From contig NC_134106.1 of NCBI RefSeq assembly GCF_040939455.1, forward strand, positions 71,960,001 to 72,024,000: a DNA stretch of 64,000 bases, given 5' to 3'. Origin of the DNA: Microcebus murinus. Lineage: Eukaryota; Chordata; Mammalia; Primates; Cheirogaleidae. A program made the translations under genes and the position numbers. Below are positions 52,870 through 64,000 of the stretch, in pieces. The stretch's first letter is position 1. Every line of letters starts with the position of its first letter. The notes under the pieces are model-generated. The model worked only from the letters and a program-made list of their open reading frames with translations. It did no database searches and was not told where the DNA came from.

Positions 52870-53309
52870 TGGTTTTAAAATAATTTATTTCATAGGTCTG
52901 TTTTAATTTCATGTCTCAGAGCATACATTATTTAACCAATAGGTGCTGGACAGAGATTGTAAAAAGGGAGGAAACATTTAGGATAAGAAACCGGCTCAAT
53001 TCCATCAGAATTTGATCCTACCTTGTAAAGTCTTGCTAGGATAAATTTCTATCATACTCCTTTTGTGCTTACAAAAAACATTAACTTCTGAATTTCCAAT
53101 GTTGTAAATTAAAATTTTTACAATTAAGTATGCATTCAATTGACACACAAGGCAACCAAATAAATTCTGTCATCAACATTAGCATAATGTGTATTTCCTG
53201 TCACTGCACTAACATTAAACTAAACTTCAAACCACAAAAACATTGTGACTAACATTAAAAAGGCAAGCTGTAAGATACTCAAAGCTTATAAAGGACAAAT
53301 TGCACATGG
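52870..53309 (-). other. RNF103: RNF103 3'UTR with candidate polyadenylation signal
   Basis: Non-repetitive sequence directly downstream of the RNF103 stop. On the minus strand the first good AATAAA is at 52889-52884. I place the minimal 3' end just past it, about 420 nt after the stop. Longer 3' ends are possible. The boundary is inferred, not shown. Confidence 0.55.
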
Positions 53310-54882
53310 TTAAGATGGGACATCATTTGACAAGGGCTGGTGTTGTGCATATGGCTGCTTTTTTTTATAAGAAGGCCACCGGCAAACAGGGCAACAGTGT
53401 CGGCCCCCAGCCAACCACATCACAATGCAATTCTGATGAAACACATGACCACAAGGCAATCCCATTAACAAACATCCATTTTCAAAATTCTCTAGGCAAA
53501 CAACACATTCAGTACAGTGCAGCATGTCAGCCGGCCAAGTTAACCAATCAGGTTCCATGTCTTCATTAGTGTTATATGATCCATATGACCTCCCCTTCCT
53601 TTCATATGGGCTGGCCTGACAATATTTATTGGCACATGAACAAGCCTCATCATCACAGAGACTTGCTTTTCCTGGAGAACTGTGAAGTATGCTTTGTTTA
53701 TCTTCAAATGCTTCCTTCTCACTGCTAGAAGTGTCCGTGTTCTCACTGTCTGAATCATTTTCAATATCTTGAGAACCCTCCGACATTTCCTCTTCAGACT
53801 GGACTCCAAGACATTTAAATCGCCACATTGGTAAATTTTTTATATAATCAGTTGGTATCAGAGGGTGAAGCCAAAGGTCAGGGAAAGCTAACCGCTCCAA
53901 GAATAAGTCAGGGTCTTCGTCCCAATCAGATTCTACAGGAAAGTTCTGAAAAGAAGCAATCGGGTGGAAGAGGTAGCTGGTGTACCAGTCCCACAGACTT
54001 GATAACCACTCTAAGTTATTGGCATTGACTTCATCATTGTTGTTGCGCCGTCTCTTTTTCTCAAAGTAATCAATTAGTAAACCATGTCCAAGGTATGTAC
54101 TGAGAAACAGGGCTGGGTGTGAAGAATAAAACATCCAGTCTGCCCTTACCCACGAAGCCAGTGTGGTTGTATTGGAATATCTCAATAACTTTAAGCTGTA
54201 TTCATAAAAGCTATCTAAGTAAGGGAGCTGTAAAAAGCCCAACACAGGGAGCCAAGAAATAATTAATAGAGAATTATATGTCCCTAAAGTGCTTATGAGA
54301 ACCACAAATCGCTTTATGGTAGCTCCTTGTGTAATAAATAAGTCCATCCAAGCCATAAGATTTACTAGAACCAAGCTCAAAACAAAGAGATCATTTACTT
54401 CAGGTTGTAATGAGCGCAAAAATGAATCCATGGCCTGAAGGGATATAAATTCGCCTGTGTGGTTTCCATATCTGTAAATTCCTTCAGGAGTTCTAAGTAT
54501 GTATGATGGCATGTTATATATACCGATATCTGTCATATAACTCTTGTTGTCCCAATTTTCCACATTTACAAAAATAAACTCAACTCTTCCAGTAAACTTT
54601 ATACTTAGCGCAGAGAAGAAAGCTGGGGGTTGGTCAAGGTTTGCAAATAGGTATATTTTTACCCAATACTGATCACTTTTATTCCATTCTTCTTTCAAAT
54701 GCTCAGCATTATAAATGGTTTTGATCCGAGAAGCTGCATGAGCAGTTATCCATTTAAAAATGTGCTCTACTTCAACCTTGCGTCCACTGTATTCTTTAAG
54801 CATGACTTTCCCTTTAGAAGTACTTGTTTGCGGAACTGACATAATGAGTGTGGATCGTACCCAGCCTCTTCTCCTGCAGTAT
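53310..54882 (-). CDS. RNF103: RNF103 large terminal coding exon (RING-H2 E3 ubiquitin ligase)
   Basis: RNF103 (KF-1) is an ER-membrane RING-H2 ubiquitin ligase linked to ER-associated degradation. The exon opens after acceptor TTTTATAG (AG at 54884-54883). Its first base completes an Arg codon begun in the exon at 62355-62470, followed by YCRRRGWVRSTLI and then an internal Met at 54842. From that Met 510 residues run to the stop at 53310. In that numbering, 60-145 is a globular region that may have a thioredoxin-like fold. Hydrophobic, probably membrane-spanning segments lie near 151-170, 180-203 and 236-257. A basic KKRRR run is at 262-266 and an acidic/Ser-rich linker at about 345-385. The C3H2C3 RING-H2 is at 446-487 (CVVC, C464, H466, H469, C472, then CPVC), and a 23-residue tail follows. 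All eight zinc ligands are present. Adding about 175 upstream residues gives the family's usual length of about 685. No frameshifts are seen. Confidence 0.97.
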
Positions 54883-55038
54883 CTATAAAAGAATAAACTG
54901 TGAGTAAATAGCTAGGCTGTAGTGCAAACAATTTATCTTCCCCTCATAAATTTAACACCTCTTCCCCAAACCAAATAACCTCCAGATAATCAAAAAGTAG
55001 TAAAAACTTTTATACTTTGTTTTATATTTCTATGTTTC

Positions 55039-55374
55039 TTTTTTTTTTTTTTTTTTTGAGACAGAGTCTCGCTTTGTTGTCCAGGCTAGAGTGAGTGCCG
55101 TGGCGTCAGCCTAGCTCACAGCAACCTCAAACTCCTGGGCTCGAGTGATCCTACTGCCTCAGCCTCCCAGGTAGCTGGGACTACAGGCATGCGCCACCAT
55201 GCCCGGCTAATTTTTTTATATATATATCAGTTGGCCAATTAATTTCTTTCTATTTATAGTAGAGACGGGGTCTCGCTCTTGCTCAGGCTGGTTTTGAACT
55301 CCTGACCTTGAGCAATCCGCCCGCCTCGGCCTCCCAAGAGCTAGGATTACAGGCGTGAGCCACAGCGCCCGGCC
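55039..55374 (-). mobile_element. Lemur-type Alu (aagagctagg variant)
   Basis: Full dimer in the RNF103 intron, almost identical to 28150-28492 including the 'cccaagagctagg' variant. 'tctatgtttctttttt' flanks both sides. Confidence 0.95.
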
Positions 55375-55435
55375 ATCTATGTTTCTTTTTTTAAAGAAAG
55401 TGTATCATGAAAAGTCTTTGAGTCAAAGGAACCAG

Positions 55436-56080
<645 letters not shown>

Positions 56081-58489
56081 CACTCTGAATCCCTGATTTG
56101 GTGCAAGCTCCTTTCAGTGTAGCAGTCACGCACACCCATTTATTAACTCAGGCACCTACCATAATGCCTGATGCACATAGGTACTGTTACAAAGTAGTCT
56201 TAACAAAAGCTAATCTAGAGGAGAGCAACTGAAATTTAATGTGGAGGAAACACAGAGAGAAAGTGTTTAAGAGATTCAGTCTAAGAATTGTCCCTTCTTT
56301 ATATGGAGTAAATATAGAAGAATTTAACTAAAATTAAGTCATTTGTTTAGATTTATCCAGCAGGGTTATGACTTTTGGTTATGACTTTACTCCTTTTGGA
56401 AATAGATAGCTTCTTGCTCTGAGATTTGTGATATCCAATCTCCACCTAAAAAAACTAGGCAACAAATGAAAGGAAATGATGAAAACAGCTATTGTATCAC
56501 ATTGGAGAGATTTTAAGTGAAAACATTTTCCTTTTTTTTTAAGTATTTTTTTTCATAAACCTATCATGTGGTATTTTATGATATGATTTTTATTTTATGT
56601 ATAATATTTACCTCAAGAAGTTGTAAAAAAAGAAAATCCACCACATGGATACATTTTGTGCATTACAGGTTTGTAAATGAATATAATAAATGTTTGATTT
56701 CTTATTTTGCTACTCCGAGTATTGATGTAAAAATCATAGATATTATGCTTAGCATGAATTTTATTTTATTAAATTAAATAAACATCGTATGATCAGATAT
56801 TAAAAGAGAAAAAAGTTGACATATAGTAGCATATGGTTTTATAATGATAATACAGCTAATTTTATCTCAGGAATTTTGTGATATAGTTCTAGATAAACGA
56901 AGAAAACATGTTTTATCTTAAAGACAGGGTTAGTAATGACTTTGGAAAACTATCTGGGTGACTCAGAATCATAGACCATGACTCTTAGCTTCTTGTTGAG
57001 TTGATTCACTTCCCTAACAAGATAGATTCCATTAATATCAATATTGCTTTAACTGAAATGGCTTGAAAAGTATATATTCCTACAAAATATCTTCTATGCA
57101 ATGCAAAATAATGATTAACATGAATTTAATGTTTTTTATTTTTACCCTCTCCAAAAAAAAGCAACAAGTCAAATGTATGTGGATAATTATCTTATTTACA
57201 TCTTAAATATCTTTAATTAGCTTTAATGTTTTAATTGCATATGACATTTGTTATGACACATTTCTACTCTTGGCTTTTCTTTTTATCTTCCTATAACTAC
57301 CTTGGCTTCTGATTTGTGTCATAAATTAAATGCCAGTCTTTCTGACAGAAAACCTTACTCCATAAAAAGGACAAGATCTAAGTGTATACATTTCTTTATG
57401 TAAGGAAACAAATATATTGTGTGCTTTCTTTTCAGTTCAGAGATAAGTGACAGTTTAAGATTTATCATTCTGGATAGAATTTAAAAGTACCCAAGAAAAT
57501 AAAATTCCAAATGTCATCAAATATCTTTCAGATCAAATGTTTTTCAGCCCTGGAAAATCTCTAATACTTATGAAACATCAGGCTACTAATATACAATTTC
57601 TAAACACTGGTCTAAAGAAATAAAAAACATATAGTATACCATACTAGTTTTAAAACTCTACCACTACATATAAATGAAAACTAATGTACATACTGTTTTT
57701 AAGAATAAAATTGTATTACCTTATATCAATATTAACATTTTTATTGCCAATTAAAAAAAAACTTTTTTTTCTCTTTTTTTTTTAACGTGATATGTGTACA
57801 CCATGGAATCAAAAAAAATTTTTTTAAAGGCCTAAATAAATTCAATGACAATACCATGAAAATATCGTCTAGTTCTTAAAGTAAATCTTTTGGGATCTCT
57901 TAGAGACTTTTGAGATCTCTTAGAGAATTTAAAGACTAAAAATGATAAGAAATATGGCTAATGAGTTTCTGGTGTGGCATGCTATATTTAAAGAGAAAGC
58001 TTGGTATTTCTGTTTCTATATGCCATTTCTTCAGACAAGGTCATTGGTCTCCTTGGCTTTCCTGGCTCTCTTTCTAATTCCCCATTCCATTTCCCTTCTC
58101 CTTCCCTGCTTATTCCATAGGCCCCTTATCCCTGACACTCTCACCATAAGCTTTCCTGTTTATCACTCAGTTCCTACAATTCCCATGTTACCCTTTTTCT
58201 CTTTACTACTCCCTATTTCCCCAGTCCTCAGATACACACATAAATACCACCTCATCTACTTTCTGCAAAAAAAAAAAAACAACAAAAAACAAAAACAAAA
58301 ACAAAAAACAACAGAGTGTGGACCTGACAGGAAACACCCTTTGAAATAGATCTCTTGGATGGGGAATGAGATAGAATCAGGCAAGACTACTCCTACTGAG
58401 TATACGTAGAAAGAAATTAAAACTGCTACAACTGGACAGTGTGAGAAGCTGCCCAGAAGCCATGGTCCTAAATGTTCTCAGGAGAGCTG

Positions 58490-58945
58490 CTATGATTTGG
58501 ATATGGTTTGTGTGTCCCCATCAAATCTCATGCTGAAATCTGATCCCCACTGTGGTGGTACTGGGAGATGGGGCCTAGTGGAGGTCTTTGGGGATCATAG
58601 GGGATATCTCATGAAAGGCTTGGTACTGCTCTTGAGATAGCAAGTAAGTTCTAGCTCTCAAAAGACTTGGATTTAGTTCTCATGGGAAAGGATTAGTTCC
58701 CAAGAGAGTAGGTTGTTATAAAGCCAGAACCCCTTGGGTTTGGTCCTCTTTGCACATCCCCGCTTCCCTTTTGACCTCTTGTCAGGTTTTGGTAGCACAA
58801 AATCCTTCACCAGAAGCCAAGCACATGCCAGCTCCATGCTCCTTGTACAACATGCAGAAATGTGACATAAACAAACTTCTTTTTTTCATAAACCATCCAG
58901 CCTCAGGTAGTCTTTTATAGCAACAAAAACCAAACTAAAACAGGA
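58490..58945 (+). repeat. MST-type solo LTR (MaLR)
   Basis: 'tgctatgatttggatatggt', 'tgtgtccccatcaaatctca', 'ccatccagcctcaggtagtc' and 'ccaaactaaaaca' in order. It is a solo LTR with no internal genes. Confidence 0.88.
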
Positions 58946-59604
58946 GCTGAATAGATCAGATAAGTATGGCTATACAATGGGACCAGCATATTGAATGAAC
59001 CTGCCCCAGAGGCCACCCAGAGAAGGGACTATGGTCAAAAAAGCAGCACAGACAATGGAATACAGAGTTCCAGGATTTTTACAAATCTGAAATCAAGATG
59101 ACGACTCAATTATTCAATATATAATTAAAACACTTCCTGAATAACACTATTCTCTGTCCACTTACAACTTGCATTGAAACTCTGAACACTCTTTTCTGTA
59201 TCTCTGTATTTTTTGTTCTGTATCTCCATAGAAAAAAACTGACCCTGACTAAGCACAGCTTGTATGGCAAGAACAATTCTTATTCTAGTTGGAAGACTTT
59301 CCAAATGAGGAGACAACACAATCTTGAAACTTATACAAGTCAACTTATACAATGCATCAAAATCATCTTTGTGATGAAACTTAAGAGGAAGTGTAGAAGT
59401 GATTTTTAATAACAAAAAATTACAGCTGCAATCAATAAGAAAAGCAAAAAGTTACTCAAAAAAGATTTCTTCAATCAACAAATAAGTTGATTACTATTTT
59501 TTCTTTGACAGAAGAAAGGTAGAAAAGGCGTATGGTTGATTAAAGAAAAAGAGGATGAATCTGATTTTGGACACTAGGTTTTAGGGAAAAGAACATATCT
59601 AGGA

Positions 59605-59863
<259 letters not shown>

Positions 59864-60004
59864 ATATCTAGGGACAGTCGTAGAGCAGATGGAAATGAGT
59901 AAAGACATGTAAACTAGAGATCAGAATGATGGAAGATGATTTAGATCAGCACAGGTCACCTAAAGCTATGAATGTGCTGAGGTCTCTTTGAAAAAGAAAA
60001 TTGC

Positions 60005-60735
60005 AAATCAAAACTACAATGAGATATCACTTAACTCCAGTGAGAATGGCCTTTATCAAAAAGTCTCCAAATAACAAATGTTGGCGTGGATGTGGAGAGA
60101 GAGGAACACTCCTACACTGCTGGTGGGACTGCAAACTAGTTCAACCTCTGTGGAAAGCAATATGGAGATACCTTAAAGCGATACAACTGAATCTACCATT
60201 GGATCCAGCAATCCCATTGCTGGGCATCTACCCAAAAGATCCAATGACACTCTACAAAAAAGACACCTGCACTCGAATGTTTATAGCAGCACAATTCATA
60301 ATTGCAAGGCTGTGGAAACAGCCCAAGTGCCCATCAATCCAAGAATGGATTAATAAAATGTATATGTATACCATCGAGTACTATTCAGCTCTAAGAAACA
60401 ACAGTGATATAGCACATCTTATATTTTCCTGGTTAGAGCTGGAACCCATATTACTAAGTGAAGTATCCCAAGAATGGAAAAACAAGCACCAGATATATTC
60501 TCCAGCAAACTGGTATTAACTGAGTAGCACCTAAGTGGACACATAGGTACTACAGTAATAGGGTATTGGGGGGGGAGGGGGGGCGGGTATATACATACAT
60601 AACGAGTGATATGTGCATCATCTGAGGGATGGTCATGCTGGAAACTCAGACTTGTGGGGGGAGGGGGGGAAGGGTATTTATTGAAACCTTAAAATCTGTA
60701 CCCCCATAATATGCCGAAATAAAAAAAAAAAAAAA
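60005..60735 (+). mobile_element. Young lemur L1, 5'-truncated, copy 1
   Basis: About 730 bp: C-terminal ORF2 with an open frame of about 172 codons to the stop at 60519. It has the Cys/His-rich motif [18 protein letters not shown] typical of the L1 ORF2p C-terminus. The 3'UTR has G-rich runs and the tail 'acccccataatatgc'. Flanked by 'aaagaaaattg' on both sides. It lacks the endonuclease and reverse transcriptase, so it is not mobile by itself. Confidence 0.9.
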
Positions 60736-60744
60736 GAAAATTGA

Positions 60745-61911
60745 ACAAAAATCAACTCACGCTGGATAACAGACTTAAACCTAAGGTATGAAACTATTAG
60801 AATTCTAGAGGAAAATGTTGGAAACACTCTCCTAGACATCGGCCTAGGCAAAGAGTTTATGAAGAAGTCCCCAAAGGCAATCACAGCAGCAACAAAAATA
60901 AATAAATGGGACATGATCAAACTACAAAGCTTCTGCACAGCCAAAGAAATAGTCATGAAAGTAAACAGACAACCTACAGAATGGGAGAAAATTTTTGCAT
61001 CCTATGCATCTGATAAGGGGCTGATACTAGAATATACTTAGAACTCTTGAAAATCAGGAAGAAAAAATCAAATAACCCTATTAAAAAGTGGACAAAGGAC
61101 TTAAACAGAAACTTTTCTAAAGAAGACAGAAGAATGGCCAACAAACATATGAAAAAATGCTCAACATCTCTAATCATCAGAGAAATGCAAATCAAAACCA
61201 CAATGAGATATCACTTAACTCTAGTAAGAATGGCCTCCATCAAAAAGTCTCCAAATAATAAATGCTGGCGTGGATAGGAGAGAGAGGAACACTCCTACAC
61301 TGCTGGTGGGACTGCAAACTAGTTCAACCTCTGTGGAAAGCAATATGGAGATACCTTAAAGCGATACAACTGAATCTACCATTGGATCCAGCAATCCCAT
61401 TACTGGGCATCTACCCAAAAGATCCAATGACACTCTACAAAAAAAGACACCTGCACTCGAATGTTTATAGCAGCACAATTCATAATTGCAAGGCTGTGGA
61501 AACAGCCCAAGTGCCCATCAATCCAAGAATGGATTAATAAATGTATATGTATACCATCGAGTACTATTCAGCTCTAAGAAACAACAGTGATATAGCACAT
61601 CTTATATTTTCCTGGTTAGAGCTGGAACCCATACTACTAAGTGAAGTATCCCAAGAATGGAAAAACAAGCACCACATATACTCACCAGCAAACTGGTATT
61701 AACTGAGTAGCACCTAAGTGGACACATAGGTACTACAGTAATAGGGTATAGGGCAGGAGGGAGGGGTGGGTATGTACATACATAATGAGTGAGATGCGTA
61801 CCATCTGGGTACGCATGCTGGAAACTCAGACTTGTGGGGGGAGGGGGGGAAAGGGCATTTATTGAAACTTTAAAATCTGTACCCCCATAATATGCCGAAA
61901 TAAAGAAAAAA
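60745..61911 (+). mobile_element. Young lemur L1, 5'-truncated, copy 2
   Basis: Reaches further 5' than copy 1 (from 'aacaaaaatcaactcacgct') and is nearly identical to it over the shared part. ORF2 is broken by small indels (near 61275 and 61440) and by an upstream stop near 61040. The tail is 'gccgaaataaag' plus A. Confidence 0.9.
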
Positions 61912-62192
61912 AAAGGACTGAAGATACAGCCTTAAAATGTACCTTTGATAGAAAGAACACAGAAAAGAAAAAGACAGAGACAGAAAGACAGAGAAAGATC
62001 TCAGAGAGAAAGAAAATAGATCTCTTTGAAAAAGGTCTCTGAGGTCTCTTTGAAAAAGAAAACTGAAACAAAAAGGACTGAAGACACAGCCTTAAGATGT
62101 ATCTTCGATAGAAAGAAAACAGAAGAGAAAGAGAGAGAAAAACAGAGACAGAAAGACAGAGAAAGATCTCAGAGAGAGAAAGAAAATAACTA
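61912..62192 (+). repeat. Tandem duplication, about 159-bp unit
   Basis: 'ggactgaagatacagcctta' (61914) and 'ggactgaagacacagcctta' (62073) start two purine-rich units. The unit's end ('gaggtctctttgaaaaagaa') is also found at 59979, left of the L1 pair. Confidence 0.85.
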
Positions 62193-62354
62193 TCAGTTTA
62201 TCAAAAACTATTAATCAAGTACCTATATAACCAACAGTGTGTTAACCATTATAATTAGCTTTCAGTTCAGGCAAGCTTCTAATACATTATCTTTCTAAAA
62301 CAAGAAAGATCCTGGTCAGGACTCAAAATTGTAAGATTTGCTTAATGAACTTAC

Positions 62355-62470
62355 CTGGGATCACTGGAACAGTTAAATGTGCCCGTACGTATTCCAAATC
62401 TTGACACCTTTTTTACCATTTTCTCCCAGTGAATTTTACCCACCAAGGGACTTCTGTCATTTGCTATGAC
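62355..62470 (-). CDS. RNF103: RNF103 internal coding exon upstream of the terminal exon
   Basis: A 116-bp exon on the minus strand. Acceptor AAATAG (AG at 62472-62471) is followed by GTC ATA GCA AAT, reading VIANDRSPLVGKIHWEKMVK and onward to ...TFNCSSDP plus AG. The donor is GTAAG at 62354-62350. The trailing AG joins the A that opens the terminal exon to make Arg, so the splice is in frame. The encoded segment is part of the lumenal or cytosolic N-terminal half of RNF103 and has no catalytic motif. It begins at a codon boundary (phase 0) and ends two bases into a codon. The preceding exons, with the signal-like hydrophobic N-terminus, are not in the window. Confidence 0.95.
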
Positions 62471-62991
62471 CTATTTTCCAAAAAAGAAAAAAAGAACTTT
62501 AATTACCTAGAATGGAGTCAAACCAATCATTTATATCTACACTATAATTTCACTTTTTTGAAAAAGATATTCTGATCCCAGTTCTTATTTACTGTATCAC
62601 CATATTATCATTGCAATTCTTATAGAAGGAGCAACTATCCAACAGGAAAAGACTTTAAACACTGAAGAGTACATTAAACTCCCACACTCAGTTACACAGA
62701 GAAGGAGTCAAAATCATATTAAAAAGCTACCCATGTTCACCACCATGTGCCCTCTTCTCTAGAATTAAGTTACACAGGAAGAAAATGTCCCTTGGAGTCA
62801 TTTTTCTTTGCTTTGAAAATAAAATTTTAAATAGTAATCTAAAGAAAGCTTACTAAAATTATCACATGTAAGTTCAACAAGTTCAAATTTTTAAAAGTAT
62901 AATTATGAAGCCAAGAGTCGAACACATGTTTTCTATTAAACTATGCTTTGACAAAACCAATAAATACTACTACTTCTGTGACTTTTTCCTT

Positions 62992-63014
62992 AACAACAAC
63001 AACAACAACAACAA
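62992..63014 (+). repeat. (CAA)n microsatellite
   Basis: Seven or so CAA units in the RNF103 intron. Confidence 0.9.
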
Positions 63015-63147
63015 AAAATATGAGCAGCTCTAACATATAAAAAAATTACCGTAATGAATTTTACATTCTTGAACTTCCACTTCAAATTTGCAAATAGCTT
63101 TCAAACATAGTTAGGACTGGGAGAAGAAAAAGTTTTCAAAAAATACA

Positions 63148-63443
<296 letters not shown>

Positions 63444-64000
63444 CTAAATTAACATTCAAAATATGTACTGACTTCTCTTATTTATAAATCTCAGCCTTTC
63501 TAATAATTAACACCTTTTCCCTTTATCCCCTAATCTAACTGCCTTGAATAAAGGCAGAATTTCAATGAAGATACTAGTAAAACACAAAAAATATTAAAAA
63601 CAAAACACAAAATAACTAACTAAATCGGAACTTAAAAGAAATGTCTAAAATGCCAAAAATGTCTAAAGTCATCATGAAACCATCTGTTTGACTTAAGTCC
63701 AGGGTATACGGGCCAAGTTTATTTTCATAAATGCTATATTACTGATACATTCAATTCAAAATTATAACACAACTCTGTGGGTCTCTAATCTTTCTGGGAG
63801 AAAGGACCATTTTCATGTTCACAAAGCCTCCAGAAGTGAAGTTCCAGATGGGTGTGTGAAATGAATGCCAAAAGTCAAGTCCCTGGAAGAGGAAGGAGGT
63901 GGTGTACTACTTCATCTGTGGTCTCTCTGCTGGAAAGTCTAATAAATGTCAGAGGGCAGCAAAAGAGAAAGTGCATAGTGATGAGAAGTGACTTGAAGTT

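Noticed and set aside
53540..53809. 89-codon minus-strand frame
   Set aside because: A shifted-frame shadow of the RNF103 RING-coding exon.
57942..58349. 135-codon plus-strand open frame
   Set aside because: Low-complexity, hydrophobic then Lys/Gln-rich (A-rich DNA); no homology recognised.
60001..61537. Open frames resembling protein with a Cys/His motif
   Set aside because: They are L1 ORF2 C-terminal remnants in truncated copies, not host genes.

Overview
This window is nuclear DNA of a strepsirrhine (probably lemuriform) primate. About thirty Alu copies carry the extended, AT-rich middle linker and the 'ggcactcactctagcctggg' 3' monomer seen in lemur-type Alus. Young L1 3' ends (tail motif 'cccccataatatgc') and two TA-flanked mariner-type DNA transposons add to this picture. 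The remainder is typical placental-mammal repeat content: L1M, L2, MIR, MLT1/MST LTRs, Tigger1 and MER5. There is no prokaryotic or plasmid signal.

Two protein genes are supported, both on the minus strand and in tandem. Positions 1-26.5 kb hold the 5' half of CHMP3 (ESCRT-III subunit, VPS24). Exon 1 lies in a CpG-rich promoter at 25.8-26.5 kb, exon 2 at 10208-10268 and exon 3 at 4765-4944. Together they encode residues 1-95 plus the first base of codon 96. The remaining exons lie beyond the left edge. Positions about 52.9-64 kb hold the 3' half of RNF103 (membrane-bound RING-H2 E3 ligase). A 116-bp internal exon is at 62355-62470 and the large terminal coding exon at 53310-54882, followed by a 3'UTR with an AATAAA signal. 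The first RNF103 exons lie beyond the right edge. This RNF103-then-CHMP3 order is the one known from human chromosome 2, where read-through transcripts join the two genes. The exon phases seen here restrict which junctions keep frame.

The introns and the roughly 26-kb intergenic stretch (26.5-52.9 kb) are dominated by nested repeats. Notable items are an L1 whose 5' end lies about 25 bp from the CHMP3 exon 3 splice acceptor, two mariner-type elements, and a pair of nearly identical truncated L1 copies nested at one site. There is also a 35-bp near-perfect palindrome and a layered stack of L1M, MLT1, L1, LTR and Alu insertions. I found no CRISPR array, rRNA, tRNA or novel protein-coding system. 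The main points of interest are transposon biology and splice architecture.
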